Below, in pieces: positions 17,271-25,510 of a DNA stretch of 64,000 nt (positions are counted from its first letter, which is position 1; each line of letters begins with the position of its first letter). This DNA comes from CAVSCD01 sp963726335 (GTDB taxonomy: Bacteria; Acidobacteriota; Aminicenantia; Aminicenantales; UBA8522), in assembly GCA_963726335.1 (NCBI GenBank), contig CAVSCD010000011.1:186001-250000 (forward strand), in the 5' to 3' direction. The translations under genes were made by a program, and so were the position numbers. The notes beneath the pieces were generated by a model that saw only the letters and a program-made list of their open reading frames with translations, searched no databases and was not told the DNA's origin.

Positions 17271-18173
17271 TCAGGCGCGGGGATGGAACCTGTCGTAGAC
17301 CTGGCGGAGGCGCTCCCGGGTCACGTGGGTGTAAATCTGGGTGGTCGTGATCTGGCTGTGGCCGAGCATGAGCTGAACGGAGCGCAGGTCCGCGCCTCTC
17401 TCCAGAAGATGGGTGGCGAAGGAGTGCCGGAGGACGTGCGGGCTGACCTCGGCCGAGAGGCCGGCCCGGCGGGCGTGTCCCGCCAGCATTTTCCAGAAAC
17501 CCTGCCGGGTGAACGGTCCGCCGCGCCGCGTCAGGAACAGCATCCCGCTCGATGTTTTGTCGAGTCCGGGCCGGACCTGGTCGCGGTAGCGTCGGACGGC
17601 GGCGATGGCCGATCCGCCCACCGGCACGACCCTCTCCTTCCCGCCCTTCCCCCGACAGACCAGGTAGCCTTCATCGGTGTTGATGTCCCCCGGCTGGAGA
17701 TGGATGATCTCGGAGACGCGCAACCCGGCCGCGTAAAGGACCTCCAGCATGGCCCTGTCCCGCAGGCCTGCCGGTTCGTTCTCATCGGGCTGGCCCAGCA
17801 GTTTCTCCACTTCGGGGACGGTCAGAAACTTGGGAAGGTTGAGCCAGGTCTTGGGCGAGGACAGGTTCGAGGTCGGGTCTTTCTTGATGAAACCGTCAAG
17901 CGCCAGGAACTTGTGGAACGTCTTCATCGCCGAGATCAGGCGGGCCAGGGAGCGGGCCTGCAGGCCGGCGCGGCTCTCGTCGCGGATGAACCGGGCGACC
18001 GTCGGCTCGTCGGCGCGCGCCCAGTCGACCCTGTGCCTGTCCAAAAAGGAAATATACTTGCCGAGGTCGCGGCCGTAGGAGAGAATCGTGTTGGCCGAGA
18101 GGCCTTTCTCCACCGACAGGTAATCGAGGAACAGCCGGACGACGTCCTCCGCCGCGGACCGGGGTTTCTTCAT
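17271..18173 (-). CDS. Tyrosine recombinase XerC/XerD
   Basis: A 300-residue recombinase of the Xer type, which resolves chromosome dimers at dif. The N-terminal SAM-like domain begins FLDYLSVEKGLSANTILSY. The catalytic set is present: Arg in AAGLRVSEI, Lys in GKGGKERVVP, the box HVLRHSFATHLLERGADL with His-x-x-Arg, then LGHSQITTTQIYTHV with His and the nucleophile Tyr. XerD is slightly favoured by overall similarity, but XerC cannot be excluded; no dif site was seen here. The ATG at 18173 overlaps the stop of the upstream MBL gene (ATGA). Confidence 0.9.
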   Translation of the reverse strand: MKKPRSAAEDVVRLFLDYLSVEKGLSANTILSYGRDLGKYISFLDRHRVDWARADEPTVARFIRDESRAGLQARSLARLISAMKTFHKFLALDGFIKKDPTSNLSSPKTWLNLPKFLTVPEVEKLLGQPDENEPAGLRDRAMLEVLYAAGLRVSEIIHLQPGDINTDEGYLVCRGKGGKERVVPVGGSAIAAVRRYRDQVRPGLDKTSSGMLFLTRRGGPFTRQGFWKMLAGHARRAGLSAEVSPHVLRHSFATHLLERGADLRSVQLMLGHSQITTTQIYTHVTRERLRQVYDRFHPRA

Positions 18174-18793
18174 CCGAGGAAAGGATTCGATTCCCGCTCG
18201 TCGCCGATCGTCGTCCAGGGGCCGTGGCCCGGAAGCACGACGGTCTCGGACGGAAGGGTGAGGACCCTCTCCCGGATAGAGACCTCGAGGTCCCGCGTCG
18301 AGCCCCCCGGCAGGTCGGTGCGGCCGACCCCCCCGTTGAAAAGCGTATCGCCGGAGAACAGGATGCCGTTCCCGAAGAAACCGACGCTTCCGGGCGTGTG
18401 CCCCGGCGTGTGGATGACCGCGAGCCGGCACCGGCCGAATTCGACGGACTCGCCGTCCTGGAGCAGCCTGTCGGCCGGCGGCGACGTTTTGGCGCCCAGA
18501 AGGAGGCTGAGCTCGAACTGCTGGTTCTTTTCGAGGAGCGGGGCGTCGAGCGCGTGGATCCAGAGCGGGATACTGAACTTCTCCTTGATATCCCGGTTGG
18601 CGCCGACGTGGTCGATGTGCCCGTGGGTGTTGAGGATGACCACCGGCTTGAGCCCGGACTCGACGATGGCCGGGAAGATGAGGCCCGGCTCGGCCCCGGG
18701 ATCGATCACGCTGCATTCCAGGGTTTCGTCGCAGTAGGCAAGATAACAGTTCGTCTCCAGCGGCCCGACGACGATAAGCTTGTATTTCAGCAT
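18170..18793 (-). CDS. MBL-fold metallo-hydrolase (glyoxalase II-like)
   Basis: A 207-residue metallo-beta-lactamase-fold enzyme beginning MLKYKLIVVGPLETNCYL. The metal motif THGHIDHVG, the HTPGHTPGSVGF motif with the next ligand, FSGDTLFNGGVGRTD with the bridging Asp, and the final ligand VVLPGHGP are all in place. Proteins of this size and motif set hydrolyse S-D-lactoylglutathione or related thioesters. It is translationally coupled to the Xer gene; the link may be only operonic. Confidence 0.85.
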   Translation of the reverse strand: MLKYKLIVVGPLETNCYLAYCDETLECSVIDPGAEPGLIFPAIVESGLKPVVILNTHGHIDHVGANRDIKEKFSIPLWIHALDAPLLEKNQQFELSLLLGAKTSPPADRLLQDGESVEFGRCRLAVIHTPGHTPGSVGFFGNGILFSGDTLFNGGVGRTDLPGGSTRDLEVSIRERVLTLPSETVVLPGHGPWTTIGDERESNPFLG

Positions 18794-18884
18794 GGCTTTA
18801 CAAATATGATAAGTCGCCCGCTCGAGCCAAGTCAAGCCGGACGGTTCCGGCGAGGGGAGTCTCGGAGCCGCGGGCGCGGGCCGG

Positions 18885-18913
18885 TTGTCTTTTCCCCGGG
18901 GACACCCTATAAT
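18885..18913 (+). promoter_or_regulatory. Promoter predicting a leaderless methyltransferase mRNA
   Basis: TTGTCT (18885-18890), a 17-base spacer and a perfect TATAAT (18908-18913) stand exactly seven bases before the ATG at 18921. No Shine-Dalgarno is present. Confidence 0.7.
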
Positions 18914-18920
18914 CGCGGCG

Positions 18921-19772
18921 ATGCACGGCGAACCCTGGCAGCTTCGGCTGGTCAAGAAATCCCTCAAGAAGAAAATCAAGCTTCGCCTTCTCGACCGCTA
19001 TGTCGCCTCCCGGGACTCCCGAGTCGCCCTCGACCTGGGCTGCGCTCAAGGGATACTGAGCTATTTTGTCCGGAGGAAAGGCGGGTTCTGGGTGAGCGCC
19101 GACGAAGACTTGGCCAACGTCCGGACGGCCCGGGATATCCTCGGGGACGACCTGGCCGCGCTCGCCGGGACGGCGCTGCCTTTTCGGGACGGGACTTTCG
19201 ACCTCGTCGTCGGCCTCGACTACCTGGAACACGTCGATGACGACGACCGCGTCCTCGAGGAGATCTCCCGGGTGCTCAAGAAAGGCGGCGAGCTCATCCT
19301 GGTCACCCCGCAGACCGGACCGTTTTTCCTGCTCCATAAGCTCCGGGCGGCCTTCGGCCTGAAGCTCGAGCACTTCGGCCACAAGCGCGAGGGTTACTCC
19401 CTCGCCGTCTTGGAGGGGAAGCTTTCGCGGGCCTCGCTGCGGCTCGTGGAGAGCTCCGACTATTCCCGCTTTTTCTCCGAGTTCTTCGAGCTCCTCCTCA
19501 ATTTCGCCTACATCAAGCTCCTGGCGCCGGCGGCCGCCGGGAACACCAGGGACGGCCACATTCGGCCCGCCTCCGAAGACGAGTTCAGCGCCCAAGCGGG
19601 GCTGTTCAGCGGCTATTCCCTCGTGTATCCCGTCGTCTGGCTCTTGTCCCAAATGGACAGGCTCCTCTTCTTCGAGAAGGGCTACAGCGTGATGGTGCGG
19701 GCGAGGAAGTTGCCGGGCACCGACGAGCATCCTTTTCTTAAGGGAGATCTGGATGCATCTCCTTTCGTGTGA
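18921..19772 (+). CDS. Class I SAM-dependent methyltransferase
   Basis: A 283-residue protein with the SAM motif VALDLGCAQGILSYFV near residue 35, an acidic second strand (VSADEDLANV), and FDLVVGLDYLEHV followed by ILVTPQTGPF. This is a Methyltransf_11-type domain. The C-terminal 120 residues contain a hydrophobic stretch (FELLLNFAYIKLLAP) and VYPVVWLLSQMDRLLFF that may touch the membrane, suggesting a lipid or lipid-linked substrate (inference). The gene starts seven bases after a TATAAT and has no ribosome site. Its final codons and stop lie inside a degenerate palindromic element. Confidence 0.78.
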   Translation: MHGEPWQLRLVKKSLKKKIKLRLLDRYVASRDSRVALDLGCAQGILSYFVRRKGGFWVSADEDLANVRTARDILGDDLAALAGTALPFRDGTFDLVVGLDYLEHVDDDDRVLEEISRVLKKGGELILVTPQTGPFFLLHKLRAAFGLKLEHFGHKREGYSLAVLEGKLSRASLRLVESSDYSRFFSEFFELLLNFAYIKLLAPAAAGNTRDGHIRPASEDEFSAQAGLFSGYSLVYPVVWLLSQMDRLLFFEKGYSVMVRARKLPGTDEHPFLKGDLDASPFV

Positions 19773-19840
19773 TTGGATTGTTCCTCAATGGGGTCCTGTC
19801 ACGCCGCGCCACCCCTGCCATGTCCTCGGGCGTCACCCGA
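19758..19840. repeat. Degenerate half copy E of palindromic family 1
   Basis: Begins TCTCCTTTCGTGTGA and continues through TGGGGTCCTGTCACG to CGTCACCCG, matching the outer arm of the short copy at 51733-51922 but with no second arm. It overlaps the last codons and stop of the methyltransferase gene. Confidence 0.6.
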
Positions 19841-19890
19841 AAAGAGATGCGATCGGGAGATCTGCTTTAAGTGAAGAAGCGACGGCGTTC

Positions 19891-19899
19891 TGATATAAT
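19891..19899 (+). promoter_or_regulatory. Extended -10 predicting a leaderless mRNA
   Basis: TGA directly precedes a perfect TATAAT (19894-19899), and the ATG at 19907 follows seven bases later. The -35 region (GTGAAG at 19871) is poor, as expected for an extended -10 promoter. Confidence 0.65.
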
Positions 19900-19906
19900 T
19901 TTAAAG

Positions 19907-20305
19907 ATGGATGTGCACATCTCCGGGGAGGCGGAAGCCGGGCTCAGGGCCGAAGTCCTCGTCACTCCGCCGGACCGCCGTCGCGGAGTCCTGCTCGGGC
20001 ACAAGCGCGGTCCAAGATACTTCGTCGCCCGGATTTTCCCGCTCGGGGGGCGTTCGTTCCCCGGGGCCTCGCGGCTCCGGGAGCTCGACAAACTCTTTGA
20101 CGGCAAGATCCTCGGCTTCTACGCCGCGCGCGACCCCGCCCCCGGGCCGTCCGGGATCCTCCGGCCCTTCGCCTGCGGAAAGCTGTTCCTCCGCGTCCCC
20201 GGCGCGGCGGGCGCCTTCGAGCGGCGGGACGTCAAGTGCAGCGTCATCGAATACGACGGCTGTTTTTATCTTTCGCCCATTTCCCTGGCCAGGAGGCGGT
20301 CATGA
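19907..20305 (+). CDS. Conserved-looking hypothetical protein upstream of AMMECR1
   Basis: A 132-residue protein (MDVHISGEAEAGLRAEVL...) that I do not recognise. A run VLLGHKRGPRYFVARIFPLGG near residue 28 looks like a conserved core strand pair. There is no signal peptide or membrane segment, so it is probably cytoplasmic. The ATG at 19907 lies seven bases after TATAAT, so translation is probably leaderless. A GTG at 19871 would be an alternative but lies upstream of the -10. Its stop overlaps the AMMECR1 ATG (ATGA), so the two products are likely to work together. Confidence 0.6.
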   Translation: MDVHISGEAEAGLRAEVLVTPPDRRRGVLLGHKRGPRYFVARIFPLGGRSFPGASRLRELDKLFDGKILGFYAARDPAPGPSGILRPFACGKLFLRVPGAAGAFERRDVKCSVIEYDGCFYLSPISLARRRS

Positions 20306-20847
20306 CAAGCCTCTTCAATCCCGATGAACGGCGTTTTCTCCTGGAGTTGGCGCGCCGGTCGATCGAAGGTGCGCTCAAAGGCGAGCAGCTGTTCGATCCG
20401 AAGGTCACCGAAAAGAGGTTTCTGGACAAGCGCGGGGCTTTCGTCAGCCTCAAGGTCGACGGCGAACTGAGGGGCTGCATCGGCTATCCCCTCCCGTACA
20501 AGCCGCTCTACAAAACCGTCATCGAAATGGCCGCCGCCGCCGCAACCCAGGACTTCCGGTTCTCTTCTCTGCGGGCCGAGGAGCTTCCACGGATGAAGAT
20601 CGAGATCTCCGTCCTGACCCTTCCCCAGGCCGTCAAGGACCCGAAGGAAGTCGAGGTGGGCCGCCACGGGATCATCATTTCCAAGGGCGGCTGCAAGGGC
20701 CTGCTTCTTCCCCAGGTGCCGGAAGAATACAACTGGGACCGCGAGACCTACCTCGGCCACGGCTGCCTCAAAGCGGGCCTGGACAAGAACGCCTGGCAGC
20801 GGGGAGCCAAGATCGAGGTGTTCGAGGCCGAGGTCTTTTCGGACTGA
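20302..20847 (+). CDS. AMMECR1-domain protein (AmmeMemoRadiSam system protein A type)
   Basis: A 181-residue protein covering one AMMECR1 domain. The signature GELRGCIGYPLPYKPLYKTV with the conserved LRGCIG core is present, followed by DFRFSSLRAEELPRMKIEIS and GCKGLLLPQVPEEYNWDRE. In many genomes this domain is encoded next to a Memo-like dioxygenase and a radical SAM enzyme; neither is in this window. The catalytic role of the domain is not settled. AGGAGG precedes the ATG, and a subtilase gene follows after 16 bases. Confidence 0.88.
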   Translation: MTSLFNPDERRFLLELARRSIEGALKGEQLFDPKVTEKRFLDKRGAFVSLKVDGELRGCIGYPLPYKPLYKTVIEMAAAAATQDFRFSSLRAEELPRMKIEISVLTLPQAVKDPKEVEVGRHGIIISKGGCKGLLLPQVPEEYNWDRETYLGHGCLKAGLDKNAWQRGAKIEVFEAEVFSD

Positions 20848-20863
20848 GCCGGGAGGCAGAAGC

Positions 20864-22729
20864 ATGACCCGCCGGCACGCGCCTTTTCTTCTGATCGCGG
20901 CCTTCAGCCTGTCTCTCGCGGGCAACGCGGCGGCGGCACAGGTCGCGGACCGAAAGATCCCCGACCCCGGCCGCGGGCCTTCGCCCCATTCCCGGCTTGG
21001 CCCGGCCCTGGCAGAAGACCTGGCTGTGAACGGAGGCAGGTCGGCCCCGGTCGCGGTCTGGATCTACTTTTCCGACAAGGGCATCGCCGGCGCTTCGGCC
21101 CTGAACCTCGCCCTGGACCGGGTCCGCCGGGATCTCGACTCGCGCTGCCTTTGGCGGAGGCTCAAGGTCCTTGACGATAGCGCGGCCGTCGATGCCGGCG
21201 ACCTCCCCGTGTCCGCCTCCTATAAAAACGCCGTCCGGCCGCTGGTCGAAAGGATCCGGACGGAATCCCGCTGGCTCAACGCCGTCAGCGCCGACGCCAC
21301 ACCCCCGCAGGTCAGGGCGCTGGCCAGGCTGCCCTTTGTCCGGACAGTGGACAAGGTCCTGGCCTTCGCAAGAGACGGGGTCGGGGAGGCCCCCCGGACA
21401 GACTTTGACCTCGACCTCGCCGACCCGCTCTTCGCCTTCTACGGCCCCTCGTTCGTCCAGATCGACCAGGCTGGAGTCTGGCCCCTCCACCGTCAGGGAT
21501 GGACCGGCCGGGACGTGCGTGTGGCCATGCTGGACTCCGGGTTCCGGACGTCCCACGAGGTTTTCCGCGAGGCGCGGCTGATCGCACAGTGGGACTTCGT
21601 CAATAACGATGGCGATGTTGCGCAGGACCTCGGCAATGCCGACGACTACTCGGACGCTCACGGCACGGCGACCTGGTCGATCCTCGGCGGCTGCCGGCCG
21701 GGACAGCTCGTAGGCCCCGCTTACGGCGCCGAGTTCTTGCTGGCCAAGACGGAAAGCGAAAAATTCGAGCGGCCCGTCGAGGAAGATTACTGGGTGGCCG
21801 GGATCGAGTGGGCGGAGTCGCTCGGCGCCGAAGTCGTCTCCTCCTCGCTGGGTTACACCGACTGGTACACGTTCGCCGACATGAACGGACAGACGGCGGT
21901 CACGACCCGGGCCGCCAACCGGGCCGCCGGCCTGGGTGTCGTCGTCGTGAACGCCGCCGGGAACGAGAGGGCGAATGCTTGGGGGCACATCATCGCCCCG
22001 GCCGACGGGTTCGACATCGTCGCCTGCGGCGCCGTGAATTCCCAAGGCCGGGTCGCCTCATTCAGCTCGCCCGGCCCGTCGGCCGACGGGCGCATCAAGC
22101 CCGAGGTCTGCGCGCTGGGAGTCAACAACTGGCTCGCCGTGAGCCCGAGCGGCGGCGGCTGGGCATATGACAACGGATCGGGAACATCTTTCGCCACGCC
22201 GCTTGTCGCGGGAGTGGCCGCCCTGCTCCTCGAGATCCACCGCGACTGGACGCCCGCCCAAGTGCGGGCGGCCCTGTTGAGCACGGCGAGCCGCAGCCGG
22301 AATCCGGATAATAATTTCGGCTGGGGGATCGTCAATGCCGCCCTGGCGGCCGATTCCGGCGTGCCGGTCGTGGGGATCGACCGCGTGGCCATCGACGACG
22401 ACACCTCGGGGAACAGCCGGGGAAACGCCAACGGCCGGCCGGAGCCGGGTGAAACCGTCGAGCTGACCGTCTCGCTCGAAAACAAAAGCCGGGCCGCCGC
22501 GGCCGGCCTGACCGGGGCCCTGAGCACGGCGCAAGCCGGCCTCTCGGTATCACCCTCAGCCGTGGACTTCCCGGCTCTCGCCCCCGGGGCGGCGGGCGGC
22601 GCCGGGACGCCTTTCATCATCAGGATCTCGCCGGACTTCATGGGCCGGCACGTGATCTTGCGGCTCAGGGTCGCCGGCCCGCAGGGGCCGGTCCTGTTCG
22701 AGGATATCGAGCTCCAGATTTTCCGCTGA
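20864..22729 (+). CDS. Secreted subtilisin-like serine protease (S8)
   Basis: A 621-residue exported protease. A signal peptide (FLLIAAFSLSLAGNAAA) is followed by a propeptide-like region to about residue 190. The S8 catalytic triad is Asp224 in VAMLDSGF, His266 in DAHGTATWS and Ser442 in GTSFATPLVAGVAALLLE; the oxyanion Asn lies in VVVNAAGNERAN. From about residue 505 a beta-rich domain (EPGETVELTVSLENKSRAAA) resembles CARDB/NEW3-type modules. GGAGGC precedes the ATG. It follows AMMECR1 closely and may share its transcript. Confidence 0.92.
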   Translation: MTRRHAPFLLIAAFSLSLAGNAAAAQVADRKIPDPGRGPSPHSRLGPALAEDLAVNGGRSAPVAVWIYFSDKGIAGASALNLALDRVRRDLDSRCLWRRLKVLDDSAAVDAGDLPVSASYKNAVRPLVERIRTESRWLNAVSADATPPQVRALARLPFVRTVDKVLAFARDGVGEAPRTDFDLDLADPLFAFYGPSFVQIDQAGVWPLHRQGWTGRDVRVAMLDSGFRTSHEVFREARLIAQWDFVNNDGDVAQDLGNADDYSDAHGTATWSILGGCRPGQLVGPAYGAEFLLAKTESEKFERPVEEDYWVAGIEWAESLGAEVVSSSLGYTDWYTFADMNGQTAVTTRAANRAAGLGVVVVNAAGNERANAWGHIIAPADGFDIVACGAVNSQGRVASFSSPGPSADGRIKPEVCALGVNNWLAVSPSGGGWAYDNGSGTSFATPLVAGVAALLLEIHRDWTPAQVRAALLSTASRSRNPDNNFGWGIVNAALAADSGVPVVGIDRVAIDDDTSGNSRGNANGRPEPGETVELTVSLENKSRAAAAGLTGALSTAQAGLSVSPSAVDFPALAPGAAGGAGTPFIIRISPDFMGRHVILRLRVAGPQGPVLFEDIELQIFR

Positions 22730-22759
22730 ACGCGCCTCGGCCGGCCCGCCGAAACGAAC

Positions 22760-23776
22760 TCAGCGTCGCCCGCCGAACCGGATCCTCAATCCCAGGCGAA
22801 AGGTGAGGCCGCCCAAGCCAAGCTCGGCGCGGCGGGCGGAGACATAGCCCGAACCGGCCGGCTGGCCCTCTGAAAAAACCAGGCGGGGATAGGTGTTTCC
22901 GGTTGCGTCGGAGACCGCCGCGACACTCCAGAGCTCACCGTCGGAGGTTTCGGTGACTTCACCGGAGGCGAAATAGCCGCCCCAGGGGCCCCAGATGTGA
23001 GACCAGTTGTAGTCGTCCGTCTTCGAGCCTTCCCATGGTTCCGCGGTCAGCCATCGGCCCATGACTTCGAAAACCGCCCCCAGGCTGTCGGACAGGCCGT
23101 ACTCGAGGCCGACGAGCCCATGGACACCCCAGTTGATATTCTGCGCCTCTTCGAAGTAATCGCCGGCAGCGGATGACTGGTCGACATCGCGCGCAGTCGA
23201 CCCGTTCGAGACGGTATCCTCGACGGAGCTGAAGTCGTATTCATACTGCTCGGAATACGAATACCGCCCGAAATAGGCGCCGCCGCCGGCGCCCGCGACA
23301 AGGCTCAGCCTCTCCCCCAAGGGGAACCGATAGTAGGCCGTGAGCAGCACGGGAACCGCCGTCAGCTCGGCCCGCGGAACCCTGGAGGTCGTCTCTTCGA
23401 CAGTCAGGGTTCTTGAGGCGGAGGCGGATATGGCCGTGGTCTGGACAGTCGAGGACGCCGTCGAGATCGTCCCCGGGGCGACGCCCGGCATGATGCCCAC
23501 GCTCAGCCCGAGACTCAGGCGCGGCGAGAAGGCCGCTTCCAGCTCGACGCCCGCTTCCGGGACGCCGCGCATCTCCTGCCAGTCGAACGTGGACGAGAAG
23601 GCGGCGCTGGCCCGGTCGGCATAATAGTCCCGCCAGCCGCCGATGCTCGAGTTCAGGTCCCCGGCGGGCGACAGACACCAGCCGCCGAAAGCCTTGAGAC
23701 TGATCTCCTGGGCAGAGAGCGGGAACGCCAGGAGACAGGCAATGGACAGCGATAAAGCGAACCGGTTTCGGGTCAC
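22760..23776 (-). CDS. Outer-membrane beta-barrel-like protein of unknown function
   Basis: 338 residues with a signal peptide (FALSLSIACLLAFPLSAQ) and a pattern of amphipathic strands: SLGLSVGIMPGV, VPVLLTAYYRFPLGERLSLVAGAGGGAYFG, INWGVHGLVGLEYGLSD, and the final strand GLTFRLGLRIRFGGRR with basic end. This fits an outer-membrane barrel or an autotransported surface protein. No family name can be given. Its ATG overlaps the stop of the TPR gene upstream (ATGA), suggesting a shared role in the envelope. Confidence 0.65.
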   Translation of the reverse strand: MTRNRFALSLSIACLLAFPLSAQEISLKAFGGWCLSPAGDLNSSIGGWRDYYADRASAAFSSTFDWQEMRGVPEAGVELEAAFSPRLSLGLSVGIMPGVAPGTISTASSTVQTTAISASASRTLTVEETTSRVPRAELTAVPVLLTAYYRFPLGERLSLVAGAGGGAYFGRYSYSEQYEYDFSSVEDTVSNGSTARDVDQSSAAGDYFEEAQNINWGVHGLVGLEYGLSDSLGAVFEVMGRWLTAEPWEGSKTDDYNWSHIWGPWGGYFASGEVTETSDGELWSVAAVSDATGNTYPRLVFSEGQPAGSGYVSARRAELGLGGLTFRLGLRIRFGGRR

Positions 23777-24567
23777 TTCCCCTTTTTACTCAAGGCGTCG
23801 AGCTCGGCCCGGGCCTCTTCCCGATACTTCGGGCACTTGGAGGTCGTGTCGGGCAGACCAAGGACTTTTTCGAAATACGGCTTGGCCAGGTCGGGTTTCT
23901 TCATGAGCAGATAGGTGCGCCCGAGCTCGAGCTGGTGGTTGGTGTAATTCGGGTTGAGCTCGATCGCCTTCTTCAGGTTTTTCTCGGCGTCCTCGAACGT
24001 GCCCTTGGGGATGCCCCCGTAGAGCATCCCGCCGAAAAAACGCTGCGCGCCGCCGATTTCGGCCATCCGCCGGTTCCACAGGGCGAGCGCATGGTAGGCG
24101 AGGTCGTTATCGGGGTCGGCCTCGATCGCCTTATCGATCTCAACCTTGATCTGCTTCGAGGCGTTCACCTGCTCCTTTTTTCCCTGGGTGAGGACAAACC
24201 GGCCCCAGGCCGCCGAAAGGAAGAAATGCCCCCAGGTTCCCTTCGGGTCGACCGTGATGGCCCGGCGGGAGTAGCTCATCGACTGGTCGTAGATCTTTCG
24301 CTGCTCGTCGGCGGCTTTGGGGTCGGCCGGGGTCATCGTATCGGCCACGTCATAATACGCCCTGGCCGTTTTCCAGAGCGCCTCGTAGTTTTCGGGCTCG
24401 GCCTTGGAAGCATTCAGGTATTCCTCGAGAGCCCGGGCTTCGTTGTACTGGGCGAAGAATTCATCGCCCTGACGGATGAGGTCGGCGGCCGTCTGACCGG
24501 ACACGGGTGCCGAGACGGCCGCGAAGAGCGAGGCCACGGCGATGACGATTCCTAGTCGGCGGATCAT
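23773..24567 (-). CDS. Exported TPR-repeat protein
   Basis: A 264-residue protein with a signal peptide (GIVIAVASLFAAVSAPVSG) and at least four tetratricopeptide units, for example FFAQYNEARALEEYLNASKA, ENYEALWKTARAYYDVAD, NDLAYHALALWNRRM and YTNHQLELGRTYLLMKKPD. TPR proteins act as binding scaffolds; the partner is unknown but the adjacent barrel gene is an obvious candidate. AGGAGG precedes the ATG, and an extended -10 (TGC-TATAAA) lies about 40 bases upstream. Confidence 0.8.
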   Translation of the reverse strand: MIRRLGIVIAVASLFAAVSAPVSGQTAADLIRQGDEFFAQYNEARALEEYLNASKAEPENYEALWKTARAYYDVADTMTPADPKAADEQRKIYDQSMSYSRRAITVDPKGTWGHFFLSAAWGRFVLTQGKKEQVNASKQIKVEIDKAIEADPDNDLAYHALALWNRRMAEIGGAQRFFGGMLYGGIPKGTFEDAEKNLKKAIELNPNYTNHQLELGRTYLLMKKPDLAKPYFEKVLGLPDTTSKCPKYREEARAELDALSKKGK

Positions 24568-24662
24568 TTTTCCCTCCTGAACATGTCGGGGCTATTCCCG
24601 GACTTTTATAGCACAAATTCCGTACCGGCGGAATAGGCCCCGGGCGGGCCTATCTGCCGGCA

Positions 24663-25340
24663 TCAGCCTGGAAGCGACCCGCCGCCCGGGCTCAAGCGGG
24701 CGTCGGCTTCAGCGTCGAGGTCGATGAGCGCCCGCTCGATGTCCTGCCCCAGTTTGTCGAGCGCCGCCTCGTCAGCCTCGGGCGGAACGACGACCGGCCT
24801 CCCGTAGACGGCGACGATTTTAGAAAACGGATAGGCCAGTAGGAACCTGTCCCAACTCTTGAGGAAGCGCTTCCTCGAAGCGGAAAAAGAGAACGGAACG
24901 AGAACGGCGCCGGTGTCCCGCGCCAGCTTGAGCGCTCCCGGCTTGAGCTTCCGGGCGGGCCCCCGCGGACCGTCGGGGACGATGATCAGCTCGCCGCCGC
25001 GCTTCAGCACCTCCCTCATCTCCACCCAGGCGCGGACGACGGAATGGGAGCCCGAGCCGCGGACCACCCGGTATCCCCATGTCTTCCCGATCCGGACCAG
25101 GATTTCACCGTCCCGGCTGGGGCTGATGAGAGCGGCGATGCCGCGGTTACGGAAATATGTGGGGACGATCAAGAGCCGCCCGTGCCAGATCAGGAAGATG
25201 ACCGGTTGGCCTTCTTCCCGGGCATTAACATAGCCCTCGAGGCCGACGGTCTTGATCCGGCATGAGCCCAGCCAGGCGGCCAGCAGCCGCCTTCCCAGGA
25301 TGCCGACGGCGGCCCAGCGGAAGTTCTCCCAGCGTGTCAT
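24663..25340 (-). CDS. Lysophospholipid acyltransferase family protein (DUF374-like)
   Basis: A 225-residue protein of the LPLAT superfamily. It has the DUF374 pattern: VIFLIWHGRLLIVPTYFRNR with the conserved His, ALISPSRDGEILVRIGKTWG, VVRGSGSHSVVRAWVEM, and IIVPDGPRGPARKLKPGA for the glycerol/phosphate-binding loop. Members are thought to acylate lipids at the inner membrane, some adding Kdo-linked or secondary acyl chains to lipid A precursors; the specific acceptor is unknown. An extended -10 (TGC-TATATT) stands eight bases before the ATG with no ribosome site. Confidence 0.83.
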   Translation of the reverse strand: MTRWENFRWAAVGILGRRLLAAWLGSCRIKTVGLEGYVNAREEGQPVIFLIWHGRLLIVPTYFRNRGIAALISPSRDGEILVRIGKTWGYRVVRGSGSHSVVRAWVEMREVLKRGGELIIVPDGPRGPARKLKPGALKLARDTGAVLVPFSFSASRKRFLKSWDRFLLAYPFSKIVAVYGRPVVVPPEADEAALDKLGQDIERALIDLDAEADARLSPGGGSLPG

Positions 25341-25348
25341 CGGCCCTC

Positions 25349-25357
25349 AATATAGCA
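25349..25357 (-). promoter_or_regulatory. Extended -10 predicting a leaderless acyltransferase mRNA
   Basis: On minus, TGC precedes TATATT (25354-25349), eight bases before the ATG at 25340. The -35 region is poor. Confidence 0.5.
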
Positions 25358-25510
25358 CGAACCCCGCCGAAACATAACTGGCTCGGACCGGGTCACTCGA
25401 GGGCACGCCACGATTTCCCCAGCGAGGAAATCTCGCTCGATTCGAGCCTCCGCTCTCCCCTTCGCTTCGCTCGGGGAACCATGCCCGCTCCGGCTCTCAT
25501 ACGGCCCTCT

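Noticed and set aside
17271..18173. Integrase of a mobile element
   Set aside because: Length and motifs are of housekeeping XerC/D type, and no attachment sites or phage genes surround it.
25379..25510. Possible sixth palindromic copy between acyltransferase and symporter genes
   Set aside because: It has small inverted repeats (GATTTCC/GGAAATC) but no match to either family's ends.
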